DNA of 64,000 nucleotides, taken from positions 204,462 to 268,461 of the forward strand of contig NZ_VWVM01000007.1 in NCBI RefSeq assembly GCF_008632075.1, written 5' to 3'. This stretch comes from Candidatus Pantoea gossypiicola (GTDB lineage: Bacteria; Pseudomonadota; Gammaproteobacteria; Enterobacterales; Enterobacteriaceae). The notes under the pieces were generated by a model. It did not search any database. It was not told the DNA's origin and saw only the letters and a program-made list of their open reading frames with translations. Below, one piece after another: positions 53,481-63,898 of this stretch. Both the position numbers and the translations under genes were made by a program. Numbering within the stretch: the stretch's first letter is position 1; each line of letters opens with the position of its first letter.

Positions 53481-55028
53481 TCAGTGGCCTGACAGGAAGA
53501 AGCGGAACGCCGGGTTCTGGCTTTCGTCGTGAAAGTCATAACCCAGGTCGGTGAGATGCTCCTCAAAACGCGGCTCATCGCTGCCGAGCTCAAAAGCCGC
53601 CAGCACACGACCATAATCGGTGCCGTGGCTGCGGTAGTGAAACAGCGAGATATTCCAGTGGGTGCCCAGCGTTTGCAGGAACTTCAGCAATGCGCCAGGC
53701 GCCTCCGGAAACTCGAAGCTGAAGAGCCGTTCACGCAGCGGCTTGGAGGGACGTCCGCCCACCATGTAACGCACATGCAATTTCGCCATCTCATCATCTG
53801 AGAGATCGACCACCTGATAACCGCCGCGGGTAAGTTCGCTGATGATTTCGCTGCGCTCTTCCACGCCACGTGTCAGACGTACACCAACAAAAATGCAGGC
53901 TTTGTCCGCGTCCGCGTAGCGGTAGTTGAATTCGGTGATTGAACGTCCGCCCAGCGTCTGACAGAAACGCAGGAAGCTGCCCTGCTGTTCCGGGATAGTG
54001 ACGGCCAGCAGCGCTTCACGCTGTTCGCCCAGCTCGCAACGCTCGGAGACGTAACGCAGACCGTGGAAGTTGACGTTGGCACCGGATAAGACATGCGCCA
54101 GTCGCTCGCCTTTGATCTCGTGCTGCTGGATGTACTTCTTCATGCCCGCCAGCGCCAGCGCGCCAGACGGCTCTGCCACGGCGCGAACATCTTCGAACAG
54201 GTCTTTCATCGCAGCGCAAATCGCATCGCTGTCGACGGTGATGATGTCATCGATGTAGGCCTGACAGAGCCGGAAGGTCTCGCTGCCGATACGCTTCACC
54301 GCGACGCCTTCGGCAAACAGCCCGACGCGCGGCAGATCGACCGGATGACCGGCGTCCAGCGCCGCCTTCAGACAGGCTGAATCTTCTGACTCCACCGCAA
54401 TCACTTTAATTTGCGGCATCAGCTGCTTGATCAGCACCGCAACGCCCGCGGCCAGACCGCCGCCGCCCACCGGGACAAAGACCCGGTCGAGGTGCGCATC
54501 CTGCTGCAGCAGCTCCATCGCCAGCGTGCCCTGTCCGGCAATCACCGCCGGATGGTCAAACGGCGGCACGAAGGTGTAGCCACGCTGTTCAGCGAGCTCT
54601 ATCGCTTTGGCTTTCGCCTCGTCAAAGTTGGCCCCAAACAGAAAAGCCTCACCGCCAAATGCGCGCACCGCATCAACCTTGATGTCTGCGGTCGCCAGCG
54701 GCATCACGATTAGCGACTTGATGCCCAGCTTCGTCGCGGAGAGCGCCACGCCCTGCGCGTGGTTGCCGGCTGATGCCGTCACCACGCCGCGCGCTTTCTG
54801 CTCTTCGTTCAGACCGGCAATCATCGCGTAGGCACCGCGCAGCTTGAAACTGTGTACCGGCTGGCGATCTTCCCGCTTCACCAGAATGGTGTTGCCAAGA
54901 CGCGATGAGATTTTTTCCATAACCTGCAGCGGCGTCACCTGTGCGACTTCATACACCGGTGAACGCAGCACTGCGCGCAGATACTCCGCGCCGCACGGCG
55001 CGTCGGGTAGCGGTTGAGACTCGGCCAT
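53481..55028 (-). CDS. ilvA: Threonine deaminase, biosynthetic
   Basis: A 515-residue enzyme. The PLP lysine is Lys62 in VHSFKLRGAYAM; the phosphate-binding loop is VGGGGLAAG. The C-terminal third contains two ACT-like regulatory subdomains (starting near REALLAVTIPEQQGSF and KPLRERLFSFEFPEAPGA) that bind isoleucine and valine. It deaminates threonine to 2-oxobutanoate, the first step of isoleucine synthesis. It is the last gene of ilvLGMEDA, 2 bp after ilvD. Confidence 0.97.
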   Translation of the reverse strand: MAESQPLPDAPCGAEYLRAVLRSPVYEVAQVTPLQVMEKISSRLGNTILVKREDRQPVHSFKLRGAYAMIAGLNEEQKARGVVTASAGNHAQGVALSATKLGIKSLIVMPLATADIKVDAVRAFGGEAFLFGANFDEAKAKAIELAEQRGYTFVPPFDHPAVIAGQGTLAMELLQQDAHLDRVFVPVGGGGLAAGVAVLIKQLMPQIKVIAVESEDSACLKAALDAGHPVDLPRVGLFAEGVAVKRIGSETFRLCQAYIDDIITVDSDAICAAMKDLFEDVRAVAEPSGALALAGMKKYIQQHEIKGERLAHVLSGANVNFHGLRYVSERCELGEQREALLAVTIPEQQGSFLRFCQTLGGRSITEFNYRYADADKACIFVGVRLTRGVEERSEIISELTRGGYQVVDLSDDEMAKLHVRYMVGGRPSKPLRERLFSFEFPEAPGALLKFLQTLGTHWNISLFHYRSHGTDYGRVLAAFELGSDEPRFEEHLTDLGYDFHDESQNPAFRFFLSGH

Positions 55029-55030
55029 TG

Positions 55031-56881
55031 TCAGCCTCCCAGCTTGCTCTTATCGCGGACGGCACCTTTGTCAGCACTGGTCGCGAGTAATGCGTAAGCA
55101 CGCAGCGCAAAGGAGACTTCACGCTGACGATTGACCGGCGTATACGCCGCATCGCCACGTGCCTGCTGCTCTTCACGGCGCGCGTGCAGTTCGTTATCCG
55201 GCACAGCGAGTTTGATGCCGCGGTTAGGGATATCGATTTCAATAGTGTCGCCATCTTTGACCAGCGCAATGGTGCCGCCGTTGGCCGCTTCAGGCGAAGC
55301 ATGGCCGATAGAGAGGCCCGACGTACCGCCGGAGAAACGACCATCGGTGATCAGGGCGCAGCTTTTGCCCAGTCCCATCGATTTCAGATAGGTAGTCGGA
55401 TAGAGCATTTCCTGCATGCCCGGCCCGCCTTTTGGCCCTTCGTAGCGGATCACGACCACGTCGCCTGCCACGACTTTGCCGCCCAGAATCGCTTCTACCG
55501 CATCATCCTGGCTTTCATAGACTTTGGCCGGACCGGTGAAGGTCAGAATCTCTTTGTCTACGCCCGCCGTTTTAACGATACAGCCATCTTCGGCGATGTT
55601 GCCGTAAAGAACGGCCAGACCGCCATCCTGTGAGTACGCGTTTTCGCGGGTGCGGATACAGCCCTCGGCACGGTCATCATCCAGCGTGTCCCAGCGGCAG
55701 CTCTGCGAGAATGCCTGGGTAGTACGGATGCCCGCCGGGCCAGCACGGAACATCTCTTTTACCGCCTGATCGTTGGTCAGCATGATGTCGTACTGATCCA
55801 GCGTTTCACGCATCGTCTGCTGCAGGATGTTGCGCGCGCTGCTGTCGAACAGACCTGCGCGATCCAGCTCGCCCAGAATCGCGTAGACACCCCCCGCGCG
55901 ATGCACATCTTCCATATGGTATTTCGGGGTACTTGGCGCGACTTTACAGAGCTGAGGCACTTTACGTGACAGGCGATCGATGTCGGAGATATTGAAGTCG
56001 ATGTCGCCTTCCTGTGCCGCCGCCAGCAGGTGCAGCACGGTATTGGTGGAGCCGCCCATGGCGATATCCAGCATCATGGCGTTCTCGAAGGCGGCCTTGT
56101 TGGCAATGTTCCGCGGCAGCACGTTAACGTCATCCTGCTCGTAGTAGCGTTTGGTCAGGCTGACGATGCGCTTACCGGCATTGATGAACAGCTCTTTACG
56201 ATCGGCGTGGGTGGCCAGCAGGGAGCCGTTGCCAGGCTGCGACAGGCCGAGTGCTTCAGTCAGGCAGTTCATCGAATTGGCTGTGAACATACCGGAGCAG
56301 GAGCCGCAGGTCGGACAGGCAGAACGTTCGATCTGTTCGCTGTCAGCATCGCTGACGTTCGGGTTGGCACCCTGAATCATTGCATCGACCAGGTCCAGCT
56401 TGATGATCTGATCAGAAAGCTTGGTTTTACCCGCTTCCATCGGGCCGCCTGAAACGAAAATCACCGGGATATTGAGGCGCAGAGACGCCATCAGCATGCC
56501 GGGGGTGATTTTGTCGCAGTTAGAGATACAGACCATGGCGTCGGCGCAGTGTGCGTTAACCATGTACTCGACCGAGTCAGCAATCAGCTCGCGCGAAGGC
56601 AGTGAATACAGCATGCCGCCATGACCCATGGCAATACCGTCATCCACCGCAATGGTGTTGAACTCTTTAGCCACACCGCCTGATGCTTCAATCTGCTCAG
56701 CGACGAGTTTACCCAGATCGCGAAGGTGAACGTGGCCGGGAACAAATTGGGTGAATGAGTTAACCACAGCGATAATCGGCTTGCCGAAATCATCATCGGT
56801 CATTCCTGTCGCGCGCCATAAGGCACGGGCACCCGCCATATTGCGGCCGTGGGTGGTTGTGGCGGAACGGTACTTAGGCAT
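55031..56881 (-). CDS. ilvD: Dihydroxy-acid dehydratase
   Basis: A 616-residue Fe-S dehydratase, the E. coli length. The cluster-binding cysteines are in [13 protein letters not shown] and [20 protein letters not shown]. The C-terminal domain has [19 protein letters not shown]. It makes 2-keto acids from dihydroxy acids in valine and isoleucine synthesis. Oxygen-sensitive cluster. Start [20 protein letters not shown] at 56881. Confidence 0.97.
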   Translation of the reverse strand: MPKYRSATTTHGRNMAGARALWRATGMTDDDFGKPIIAVVNSFTQFVPGHVHLRDLGKLVAEQIEASGGVAKEFNTIAVDDGIAMGHGGMLYSLPSRELIADSVEYMVNAHCADAMVCISNCDKITPGMLMASLRLNIPVIFVSGGPMEAGKTKLSDQIIKLDLVDAMIQGANPNVSDADSEQIERSACPTCGSCSGMFTANSMNCLTEALGLSQPGNGSLLATHADRKELFINAGKRIVSLTKRYYEQDDVNVLPRNIANKAAFENAMMLDIAMGGSTNTVLHLLAAAQEGDIDFNISDIDRLSRKVPQLCKVAPSTPKYHMEDVHRAGGVYAILGELDRAGLFDSSARNILQQTMRETLDQYDIMLTNDQAVKEMFRAGPAGIRTTQAFSQSCRWDTLDDDRAEGCIRTRENAYSQDGGLAVLYGNIAEDGCIVKTAGVDKEILTFTGPAKVYESQDDAVEAILGGKVVAGDVVVIRYEGPKGGPGMQEMLYPTTYLKSMGLGKSCALITDGRFSGGTSGLSIGHASPEAANGGTIALVKDGDTIEIDIPNRGIKLAVPDNELHARREEQQARGDAAYTPVNRQREVSFALRAYALLATSADKGAVRDKSKLGG

Positions 56882-56943
56882 GCTCTATTTACTCCAGTAA
56901 GAATTAGCTCGCGGACGTCAGATGACGTCCGCGCTGTATCTGA

Positions 56944-57873
56944 TTATGGGTTAACCGGATCTAACCAGCCCCATTTGTCTTCGGTCTCACCCGTGAACAG
57001 ACCAAAGAAGGCCTGCTGGATGCGTTTGGTGACCGGGCCACATTTGCCTTCGCCCACCTGAATGCGGTCAACGCTGCGCACTGGTGTGATTTCTGCCGCG
57101 GTGCCAGACATAAAGACTTCATCAGCCAGATAGAGAGATTCACGAGACAGAGTCTGCTCACGCACTTCAATGCCCATATCACGCGCCAGCGTAATGATCG
57201 CATCGCGCGTGATGCCCGGCAGTGCCGAAGAGGTAAATGGCGGGGTAAAGAGCACGCCATCTTTAACTTCAAACAGGTTTTCGCCTGCACCTTCTGAAAT
57301 CAGGCCATTGGTATCCAGCGCAATGCCTTCCTGATAGCCATGACGACGGGCTTCGCTGCCCACCAGCAGTGAGGAGAGGTAGTTACCACCCGCTTTAGCA
57401 GCAGTTGGCAGAGTGTTTGGCGCTACGCGGTTCCATGAAGAGACCATCGCATCAATACCATTCTCCAGCGCTTCAGCGCCCAGATACGCGCCCCACGGGA
57501 AGGCGGCAATGATCACGTCAGTCGTGAAGCCGTCTGGCGGGTTTACGCCCAGGCCCACATCGCCGACAAAGGCCAGTGGACGGATATAAGCACTTTTCAG
57601 TTTGTTCACGCGGATGACTTCGCGGCACGCTTCCATCAGCTCATCAACGCTGCTTTTAATCGGGAAACGATAGATTTTGGCGGAGTCGTGCAGACGTTGC
57701 ATGTGTTCACGATGACGGAACACAACGGGTCCTTTGTGAGAGTCGTAGCAGCGGACGCCTTCAAATACCGACGTACCGTAGTGCAACGCGTGGGACATGA
57801 CGCTGACCTTCGCCTCTTCCCACTTAACCATCTCGCCATTGAACCAAATAAAGTCTGCTTTCTTCGTGCTCAT
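56944..57873 (-). CDS. ilvE: Branched-chain amino acid aminotransferase
   Basis: A 309-residue fold-type IV aminotransferase, same length as in E. coli. The PLP lysine is in TAAKAGGNYLSSLL; EGAGENLFEVKDG and FMSGTAAEITPVRSVD are cofactor and substrate contacts. It performs the last step of valine, leucine and isoleucine synthesis using glutamate. It follows ilvM by 18 bp. Confidence 0.97.
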   Translation of the reverse strand: MSTKKADFIWFNGEMVKWEEAKVSVMSHALHYGTSVFEGVRCYDSHKGPVVFRHREHMQRLHDSAKIYRFPIKSSVDELMEACREVIRVNKLKSAYIRPLAFVGDVGLGVNPPDGFTTDVIIAAFPWGAYLGAEALENGIDAMVSSWNRVAPNTLPTAAKAGGNYLSSLLVGSEARRHGYQEGIALDTNGLISEGAGENLFEVKDGVLFTPPFTSSALPGITRDAIITLARDMGIEVREQTLSRESLYLADEVFMSGTAAEITPVRSVDRIQVGEGKCGPVTKRIQQAFFGLFTGETEDKWGWLDPVNP

Positions 57874-57891
57874 TGTTATTCCCTCTCGCGG

Positions 57892-58149
57892 CTACGCGCG
57901 GATTTGTTGTGTTGTCTGTTGTTGAATCTGAACGCATGCAACGTCGATCAATTTACTTAACTGCGAAGACAGTAAATCGACGGAGCGCTGGCTGGCAACG
58001 GTCATTTCAATATTAATGTTTTCTGCGTTGGCGACTGAGGCCATGTTCATAGAACAGACCTGAAAACCGCGGTGACGCACAACGCGTAAAATGCGCTCTA
58101 ATATTTCAGGGCGGAAACGGGCTTCGATAGACAATTGATGCTGGTTCAT
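57892..58149 (-). CDS. ilvM: Acetolactate synthase II small subunit
   Basis: An 85-residue ACT-domain protein ([40 protein letters not shown]). It is the regulatory subunit of AHAS II, a form that is largely insensitive to valine. Its start overlaps the ilvG stop by 4 bp, giving coupled stoichiometric synthesis. Confidence 0.96.
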   Translation of the reverse strand: MNQHQLSIEARFRPEILERILRVVRHRGFQVCSMNMASVANAENINIEMTVASQRSVDLLSSQLSKLIDVACVQIQQQTTQQIRA

Positions 58150-59792
58150 ACGGTTTTCTCCATCATGTTTGCATTGCTGGCACCCGGCGGTACCAGTGGC
58201 CAGACGTTTTCATGCTCATCAATTGCAACATGCAGGAAGTAAGGACCTTCGCTGTTCAGCAGAGCATCAAGGGCGGCGTCGACCTGATCTTTACGGGTAA
58301 TGCGCTGGCCGGGGATGTTGAATGCGCTGGCCAGCGTGAGGAAATCGGGATTGTCGGACAGGTTGGTTTCACTGTAGCGACCATCGAAAAAGAGCTGTTG
58401 CCACTGGCGTACCATACCCAGACGCTGGTTATCCAGCAGTACGATTTTGACCGGCAGCTTGCCGCGCTTGATGGTGCCCAACTCCTGGATGTTCATCATG
58501 ATGGAGCCATCGCCCGAGACACAGATCACCGTATCGTCCGGGCGTGCAACCTGTGCGCCAATGGCAGCAGGCAAACCAAAGCCCATGGTGCCTAAGCCGC
58601 TGGAGGTAATGAAGTTCTCCGGCGCATCAAATGCCATATGTTGCGCTGTCCACATCTGATGCTGACCGACGTCGGTGGTGACGATGGCATTGGCCGGTTT
58701 GCGATCGGAAAGCTGCTTCAGCAGCAGCGGCGCATAGATCGCTTCGCCCGGATGGTCGTAGCGCCATGCGTGGCTGGCTTTCAGTGCCTGTACCTCATCG
58801 CGCCAGGCGTTGATAGACAAAGGCTGACTCAGAGCGGGCAGCAATTCGTTGAGATCGCCCTGCAGAGAGACATGAGCGCGACGTAATTTGTTTAACTCAG
58901 CGGGGTCGATATCGAGATGAATCACGCTGGCATGCGGTGCAAAGGTGTCCAGCTTGCCGGTGACGCGGTCGTCGAAACGGGCACCGACCGCGATCAGCAG
59001 ATCACACGCCTGTACGGCCAGGTTAGCGGCTTTGGTACCGTGCATCCCCAGCATACCGAGATAAACCTCGCTCTGCGCATCGACGCTGCCCAGACCTTTC
59101 AGGGTCGCAACGGCAGGGATACCGGTTTCTTCTGCGAATGCACGCAGTGCCGGAACCGCCTGCGCCATGCCCACGCCGCCGCCAACATAGAGCATCGGTT
59201 TTCTGGCCTGGGTCATTATTGCCCGCGCCTCGCGGATGGCATGATGCGGCAGCGAGTCTTCCTCCTCCACCGAAACCAGATGCGGCGCGGGTTCACCCTG
59301 CGCAATCTGAATATCTTTAGGGATATCAACCAATACCGGCCCCGGGCGCCCTGACTGCGCCATGGCAAAAGCTTCAGCCATAATAGCGGGCAGCTCATCC
59401 AGCGACTCAACCAGGAAGCTATGTTTGGTGCAGGCAAGGGACAGCCCCAGTACGTCGATCTCCTGGAAAGCATCAGTACCGATAAATGCAGACGAGACCT
59501 GACCTGTTACCGCAACGATCGGCACGGAGTCCATCATGGCATCAGCCAGACCGGTGATCAGGTTGGTTGCGCCAGGGCCGGAGGTAGCAATACAGACACC
59601 GGTTTTGCCGGTAGATCGCGCATAGCCAATCGCGGCCATAACCGCCCCTTGCTCATGACGGCACAGTAGGTGTTCCACGCCGCCATCGTATAGCGCGTCG
59701 TATACCGGCATGATGGCGCCGCCAGGGTAACCAAATACGGTATCAACACCCTGCGCGCGTAAAGCCTGAACTACCCACTGTGCACCTGTCAT
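58146..59792 (-). CDS. ilvG: Acetolactate synthase II large subunit, intact
   Basis: A 548-residue ThDP enzyme. The ATG at 59792 ([20 protein letters not shown]) has AGGAGAA upstream; the longer frame enters the leader. Motifs: [32 protein letters not shown] with the catalytic glutamate, and [12 protein letters not shown] for ThDP/Mg. There is no frameshift, unlike E. coli K-12, so AHAS II is functional and the strain should tolerate valine. Confidence 0.97.
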   Translation of the reverse strand: MTGAQWVVQALRAQGVDTVFGYPGGAIMPVYDALYDGGVEHLLCRHEQGAVMAAIGYARSTGKTGVCIATSGPGATNLITGLADAMMDSVPIVAVTGQVSSAFIGTDAFQEIDVLGLSLACTKHSFLVESLDELPAIMAEAFAMAQSGRPGPVLVDIPKDIQIAQGEPAPHLVSVEEEDSLPHHAIREARAIMTQARKPMLYVGGGVGMAQAVPALRAFAEETGIPAVATLKGLGSVDAQSEVYLGMLGMHGTKAANLAVQACDLLIAVGARFDDRVTGKLDTFAPHASVIHLDIDPAELNKLRRAHVSLQGDLNELLPALSQPLSINAWRDEVQALKASHAWRYDHPGEAIYAPLLLKQLSDRKPANAIVTTDVGQHQMWTAQHMAFDAPENFITSSGLGTMGFGLPAAIGAQVARPDDTVICVSGDGSIMMNIQELGTIKRGKLPVKIVLLDNQRLGMVRQWQQLFFDGRYSETNLSDNPDFLTLASAFNIPGQRITRKDQVDAALDALLNSEGPYFLHVAIDEHENVWPLVPPGASNANMMEKTV

Positions 59793-59885
59793 CGCTATTC
59801 TCCTGTGTCCTGACCGGAACAACAGAATTTTATGCTACTGTTCATTGTTTGTTCCTTGTGGATTTACTGATATTTCCTCGGGTCG

Positions 59886-59928
59886 AAAAAAAACCCCCGG
59901 ACCTTTCGGTGCGGGGGTTTTTTCGGAT
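59886..59928 (-). terminator. ilvGMEDA attenuator terminator
   Basis: On the minus strand a GC-rich stem (CCCCCGCACC and GGTCCGGGGG around a GAAA tetraloop) is followed by eight T residues. It lies between the ilvL stop and ilvG and is the attenuator: fast translation of the leader peptide lets it form. Confidence 0.93.
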
Positions 59929-59942
59929 TCGAGGCTTGATTT

Positions 59943-60041
59943 TTAAGCCTTTCTTTCTCCAAGCGTTGCCCCGCACGGTAGGTTAATAACCACCACCACG
60001 CTAATCACGACCAGGCTAATCACTTGTAGAAGGGCTTTCAT
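59943..60041 (-). CDS. ilvL: ilv operon leader peptide
   Basis: A 32-residue peptide too short for routine gene calling: it starts MKALLQVISLVVISVVVVIN and ends GERKA. It has runs of Val, Ile and Leu codons that stall ribosomes when any branched-chain aminoacyl-tRNA is scarce, allowing the antiterminator to form and ilvGMEDA to be transcribed. It matches E. coli IlvL in length and layout, with sequence differences. The attenuator lies 15 bases downstream. Confidence 0.95.
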   Translation of the reverse strand: MKALLQVISLVVISVVVVINLPCGATLGERKA

Positions 60042-60371
60042 GTGTTGTTCGATTCTTTTTCGTGTTCGAAGTAATGCCTACAGAGTTATCATAGTCAGGG
60101 GCCATCGCACAACTTTTTTTACAGATTTATTTTAGCGCGTGGCGCGGAATCGTGACCTATCGATCTGTAATACAAGAAATAATGACATGATGATAATTAT
60201 TCATCACTTTAGTGACGTAATAATATTTTGATGAATTTGTGTGCTGTCGCGCAGCGTTTTAAAACGCCATGAAACAACTTTCGATAGGGTGTGCGATGGC
60301 CCGAAACGCACTGATGATGTTCTCGCTTTTTTTTGATGCAGTCACCAGACTGGCGGCAATAAGGAGCGAGT
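60042..60371. promoter_or_regulatory. Divergent promoter region between ilvL and yifB
   Basis: 330 bases without a gene apart from promoter elements. On the minus strand, TATGAT (60093-60088) is a good -10 for ilvL, about 50 bases upstream of its start codon, behind an A/T-rich tract (AAAAAAAGTTG) that may act as an UP-like or IHF-type region, as in E. coli. On the plus strand AAGGAGCGAG precedes yifB. Confidence 0.6.
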
Positions 60372-61895
60372 ATGTCATTGTCAAAAGTTCTGACCCGGGC
60401 AGCACTGGGGGTAGAAGCCCCGCTGGTGACCATTGAGGCACATATCAGTAATGGCCTGCCTGCCTTAACCCTGGTAGGTCTGCCAGAAACAACGGTCAAA
60501 GAAGCGCGTGAGCGGGTACGCAGCGCTATTATCAACAGCGGTTTCACCTTTCCGGCAAAGCGGGTCACCATCAATCTGGCCCCAGCGGACCTCCCTAAAG
60601 AGGGCGGACGGTATGACTTACCTATGGCGATCGCCATTCTGGTCGCTTCTGAGCAGCTTCCTGCCGACAAGCTGACGCACTATGAGTTTCTGGGTGAACT
60701 GGCACTCGACGGCGCGCTATGCGGTGTACAGGGCGCGATTCCGGCAGCCATGGTGGCAATTCAGGCTGGACGACAGCTGGTTCTCTCTGCTGAGAATCAG
60801 GCGGATGCTGGACTCATCCGTCAGGGATCGTCGCTGGTCGCCTCGCACCTCAGCGACGTGTGCACTTTTCTGCGTAATGAACTCACATTACCGACAGCTC
60901 AGTCCCCTGATCATCAGGGCGAGCCGCCTGCTGACGATCTCGCAGATATCATTGGTCAGGAACAGGGGCGCAGAGCACTGGAGATCACGGCAGCTGGCGG
61001 GCATAACCTGTTGCTGATTGGCCCGCCTGGCACGGGTAAAACCATGCTTGCCACCCGTCTGCCTGGCATCATGCCTTCTTTAACCGATCAGGAAGCACTG
61101 GAATGCGCGGCAATCGCCAGCCTGGTAAACAATAGCAGTACTCTGCACCGACAATGGCGCAGCCGGCCTTTCAGGTCGCCTCACCATAGCGCATCTCTCT
61201 ATGCATTAATTGGGGGTGGATCGCTGCCACGCCCCGGCGAGATCTCACTGGCGCATAACGGCGTGCTGTTTCTGGATGAGTTACCGGAATTTGATCGCAA
61301 GGTGCTGGATTCTCTGCGCGAGCCATTAGAGTCGGGGGTCATCGCTATTTCACGTGCCCGCGCAAAAGTCACCTATCCGGCACGATTTCAGCTGATTGCT
61401 GCAATGAATCCAAGTCCAACCGGACATTATCAGGGACAGCATAACCGCACCTCACCTCAGCAGGTGCTGCGTTATCTCAGCAAGCTGTCCGGCCCTTTTC
61501 TCGATCGTTTTGATCTTTCGCTGGAAGTACCGCTACTGCCGGGCGGAATGCTTAGCGGTCAACGCCCTCCAGCAGAAACGTCTGAACGGGTTCGCCATCG
61601 GGTGGTCGCAGCGCGGGAGATTCAGCTGACCCGTGCAGGAAAAATTAATGCGCATTTAAACAATGCGGAGATTATGCGCTGGTGTCAGCCGGCTAAGGAG
61701 GATGCGGAGTGGCTGGAGTCAGTACTGGAAAAGCTGGGTTTATCTGTACGGGCATGGCAACGCATTTTGAAGGTAGCGCGTACCGTGGCCGATCTGTCGG
61801 GAGAGGCAGAGATCAGCCGGCACCATCTGCAGGAAGCTGTCAGTTATCGCACAATTGATCGTTTAATGATTCATCTGCATAACAGCCTGCAGTAA
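60372..61895 (+). CDS. yifB: ComM-type AAA+ helicase YifB
   Basis: A 507-residue Mg-chelatase-like protein. An N-terminal Lon-like fold domain (residues 1-165) is followed by an AAA+ core with Walker A GPPGTGKTML near 217 and Walker B LFLDELPEF near 300, and a C-terminal helical domain. Homologous to ComM, a branch-migration helicase that helps integrate incoming DNA in naturally competent species. The E. coli neighbourhood (beside ilvL and maoP) is conserved. Confidence 0.95.
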   Translation: MSLSKVLTRAALGVEAPLVTIEAHISNGLPALTLVGLPETTVKEARERVRSAIINSGFTFPAKRVTINLAPADLPKEGGRYDLPMAIAILVASEQLPADKLTHYEFLGELALDGALCGVQGAIPAAMVAIQAGRQLVLSAENQADAGLIRQGSSLVASHLSDVCTFLRNELTLPTAQSPDHQGEPPADDLADIIGQEQGRRALEITAAGGHNLLLIGPPGTGKTMLATRLPGIMPSLTDQEALECAAIASLVNNSSTLHRQWRSRPFRSPHHSASLYALIGGGSLPRPGEISLAHNGVLFLDELPEFDRKVLDSLREPLESGVIAISRARAKVTYPARFQLIAAMNPSPTGHYQGQHNRTSPQQVLRYLSKLSGPFLDRFDLSLEVPLLPGGMLSGQRPPAETSERVRHRVVAAREIQLTRAGKINAHLNNAEIMRWCQPAKEDAEWLESVLEKLGLSVRAWQRILKVARTVADLSGEAEISRHHLQEAVSYRTIDRLMIHLHNSLQ

Positions 61896-61898
61896 AAA

Positions 61899-61914
61899 AG
61901 GGGCTTTCGCCCCT
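61899..61914. terminator. Bidirectional terminator between yifB and maoP
   Basis: AAGGGGC-tttc-GCCCCTT with an A-run on the left, which reads as a T-run for the minus-strand maoP transcript; it lies between two convergent stops. Confidence 0.85.
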
Positions 61915-61920
61915 TCTCAG

Positions 61921-62259
61921 TTAATCGTCGCTGTCGGTAAAGTCTTCGACGGTGTCCATCTGCGGTTTACCGCCGGACAGCGTATGAAAACGCTTAGGAC
62001 GCTTAATGCGGGTCATATATTTAGACCATACACGTTCAGCTTCCGTTTGCGGCTCACGCACGCCACGACATACTTCTATAAACAGACGTTCTTCTTCGGT
62101 TGCAGGCTCACGCTTTGATAAATCCAGCTCATTAAAGGCGAAACCGTGGCGTTCAAGAAGCTGAGCTTCTTTAATAGTAAAGTCACCGTGGCGTGAGAAA
62201 CCACGCGGGTAATGTTTGTTATCAAAGAAACGATTCTCTGTTGAGAAGCTTTCCGCCAT
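61921..62259 (-). CDS. maoP: Macrodomain Ori organisation protein MaoP (YifE)
   Basis: A 112-residue protein (DUF413): [38 protein letters not shown], and an acidic C-terminus ([11 protein letters not shown]). In E. coli MaoP acts with the maoS site to limit long-range contacts of the Ori macrodomain. Divergent from hdfR, as in E. coli. I did not identify maoS. Confidence 0.93.
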   Translation of the reverse strand: MAESFSTENRFFDNKHYPRGFSRHGDFTIKEAQLLERHGFAFNELDLSKREPATEEERLFIEVCRGVREPQTEAERVWSKYMTRIKRPKRFHTLSGGKPQMDTVEDFTDSDD

Positions 62260-62379
62260 GTTACACGCTCCTGATTTTCTAATGCCGTGCTGTTAATGGC
62301 GCGGAGTATTAGATAGGCTTGACAGAGTGTAAAACAAAACATTTAAATCTATACGACAAACATTTTTTGGGAGAACGCT

Positions 62380-63213
62380 GTGGATACGGAATTACTGAAA
62401 ACTTTCCTGGAAGTGAGCAGAACACGCCATTTCGGGCGTGCTGCAGAAGCACTTTACCTTACGCAATCTGCTGTCAGTTTTCGCATCCGCCAGTTAGAGA
62501 ATCAGCTTGGCGTTAACCTTTTTACCCGGCATCGCAATAACATACGTCTGACAGCGGCTGGAGAACGCCTGCTTCCCTATGCTGAAAGCCTGATGAGCAC
62601 CTGGATGATGGCAAAGAAGGAGGTTTCTCACACTCAACAGCACCATGAGCTTTCGATCGGTGCCAGTGCGTCGCTATGGGAGGCTTATCTGACGCCGTGG
62701 CTACAGACGCTGTATGAGAATCGTGAAAGCCTGCATTTGGAAGCGCGCGTGGCACAACGACATCTGCTGGTTAAGCAGCTCCATGAACGCCAGCTGGATC
62801 TGCTGATAACCACTGAAGCGCCTAAGATGGATGAGTTAACCAGTCAGCAGATTGGTCATATCTCACTAGCGCTGTTCTGCGCCCGGCAGAGCGAGAAACG
62901 CGAAAAATATGATTACATTAAACTGGAATGGGGAGCAGATTTTCATCAACATCAGAGTTACCTTTCCGGGGCGGATGATGTGCCGGTACTGACCACAACG
63001 TCGGCGCATGTTACCCGTGAACTGCTGCATACCACCGGAGCGTGCGCGTTCCTGCCTGACTTCTGGCAAAGTGTTTACGGTGAGTTGATGGTGATTCCGG
63101 ATACGCCCGTCGCCGTTCGTCCGCTCTATGCTGTCTGGTTGCAGAACAGCGATCAGCAGGCGCATATCCGGCAGTTGCTTAAATTCCCGATTCTGGTCAG
63201 GCAAAACAGCTAA
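62380..63213 (+). CDS. hdfR: LysR-family regulator HdfR
   Basis: A 277-residue LTTR. The GTG at 62380 is used because GGGAGAA lies upstream and [20 protein letters not shown] is the E. coli-type start. [23 protein letters not shown]. In E. coli it represses flhDC and affects gltBD. Its place between maoP and trpT is conserved. Confidence 0.94.
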   Translation: MDTELLKTFLEVSRTRHFGRAAEALYLTQSAVSFRIRQLENQLGVNLFTRHRNNIRLTAAGERLLPYAESLMSTWMMAKKEVSHTQQHHELSIGASASLWEAYLTPWLQTLYENRESLHLEARVAQRHLLVKQLHERQLDLLITTEAPKMDELTSQQIGHISLALFCARQSEKREKYDYIKLEWGADFHQHQSYLSGADDVPVLTTTSAHVTRELLHTTGACAFLPDFWQSVYGELMVIPDTPVAVRPLYAVWLQNSDQQAHIRQLLKFPILVRQNS

Positions 63214-63282
63214 AGATTGGCAGGCAGAGAAGTAAGCAGGGAAGGGAAGAGATGAGACCAGTTAGATTTAGCTGGTTCTTCT

Positions 63283-63331
63283 TTTTTGCCTTTCTGAAGG
63301 CAAAAAAAAATCCTTTGCCGAAGCAAAGGAT
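63283..63331. terminator. Back-to-back terminators of hdfR and the rrn-aspT-trpT operon
   Basis: Plus-strand GCCTT-tctg-AAGGC in T/A tracts (63283-63307) ends hdfR. Minus-strand ATCCTTTGC-ttcg-GCAAAGGAT followed by nine T residues (63331-63303) ends the rRNA-tRNA transcript. Confidence 0.9.
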
Positions 63332-63338
63332 CGTTTTC

Positions 63339-63414
<76 letters not shown>

Positions 63415-63421
63415 AATAGGG

Positions 63422-63498
63422 TGGCGGAACGGACGGGGCTCGAACCCGCGACCCCCTGCGTGACAGGCAGGTATTCTAACCAACTGAACTACCGCTCC
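63422..63498 (-). tRNA. aspT: tRNA-Asp (GTC)
   Basis: 77 nt on the minus strand, starting GGAGCGG and ending with encoded CCA. Anticodon loop CTGTCAC (anticodon GTC), T loop GGTTCGAGCCC. It lies 85 bp after 5S rRNA in the same operon, as in E. coli rrnC. Confidence 0.97.
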
Positions 63499-63583
63499 AC
63501 CGATTCTTTCACGCTTATCAGCAACCGGCTGATAACCGTCTGTTCCCGTTATTTTCCCTGTCAGAGGAAAAGGAACAAATTTG

Positions 63584-63703
63584 ATGCCTGGCAGTTCCCT
63601 ACTCTCGCATGGGGAGGCCCCACACTACCATCGGCGCTACGGCGTTTCACTTCTGAGTTCGGCATGGGGTCAGGTGGGACCACCGCGCTACAGCCGCCAG
63701 GCA
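63584..63703 (-). rRNA. rrf: 5S ribosomal RNA
   Basis: 120 nt on the minus strand, TGCCTGGCGGC at the 5' end and GCCAGGCAT at the 3' end, which pair as helix I. It contains CCGAACTCAGAAGTGAAACG, the conserved 5S core. Part of the operon with 23S upstream. Confidence 0.97.
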
Positions 63704-63898
63704 AATCTTGGTGCACGAAACGAATCTTTTACGTCATGACCGCGTTGCCATCGCTCAGCCACACCGGTCACATACCTCAGTATGCTCCCGCTGATGTCTT
63801 CGCTCTGCGCCCTGTCACGCCGCAAAATCTTTCATTTCCGCTAATTTTATCCGTCACAGGCTGAAAATCATGTCTCTCAAAAACGCCTCTGGCGTTGT

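Noticed and set aside
58146..59792. K-12-type frameshift in ilvG
   Set aside because: The frame is continuous over 548 codons with all ThDP motifs; the gene is intact.
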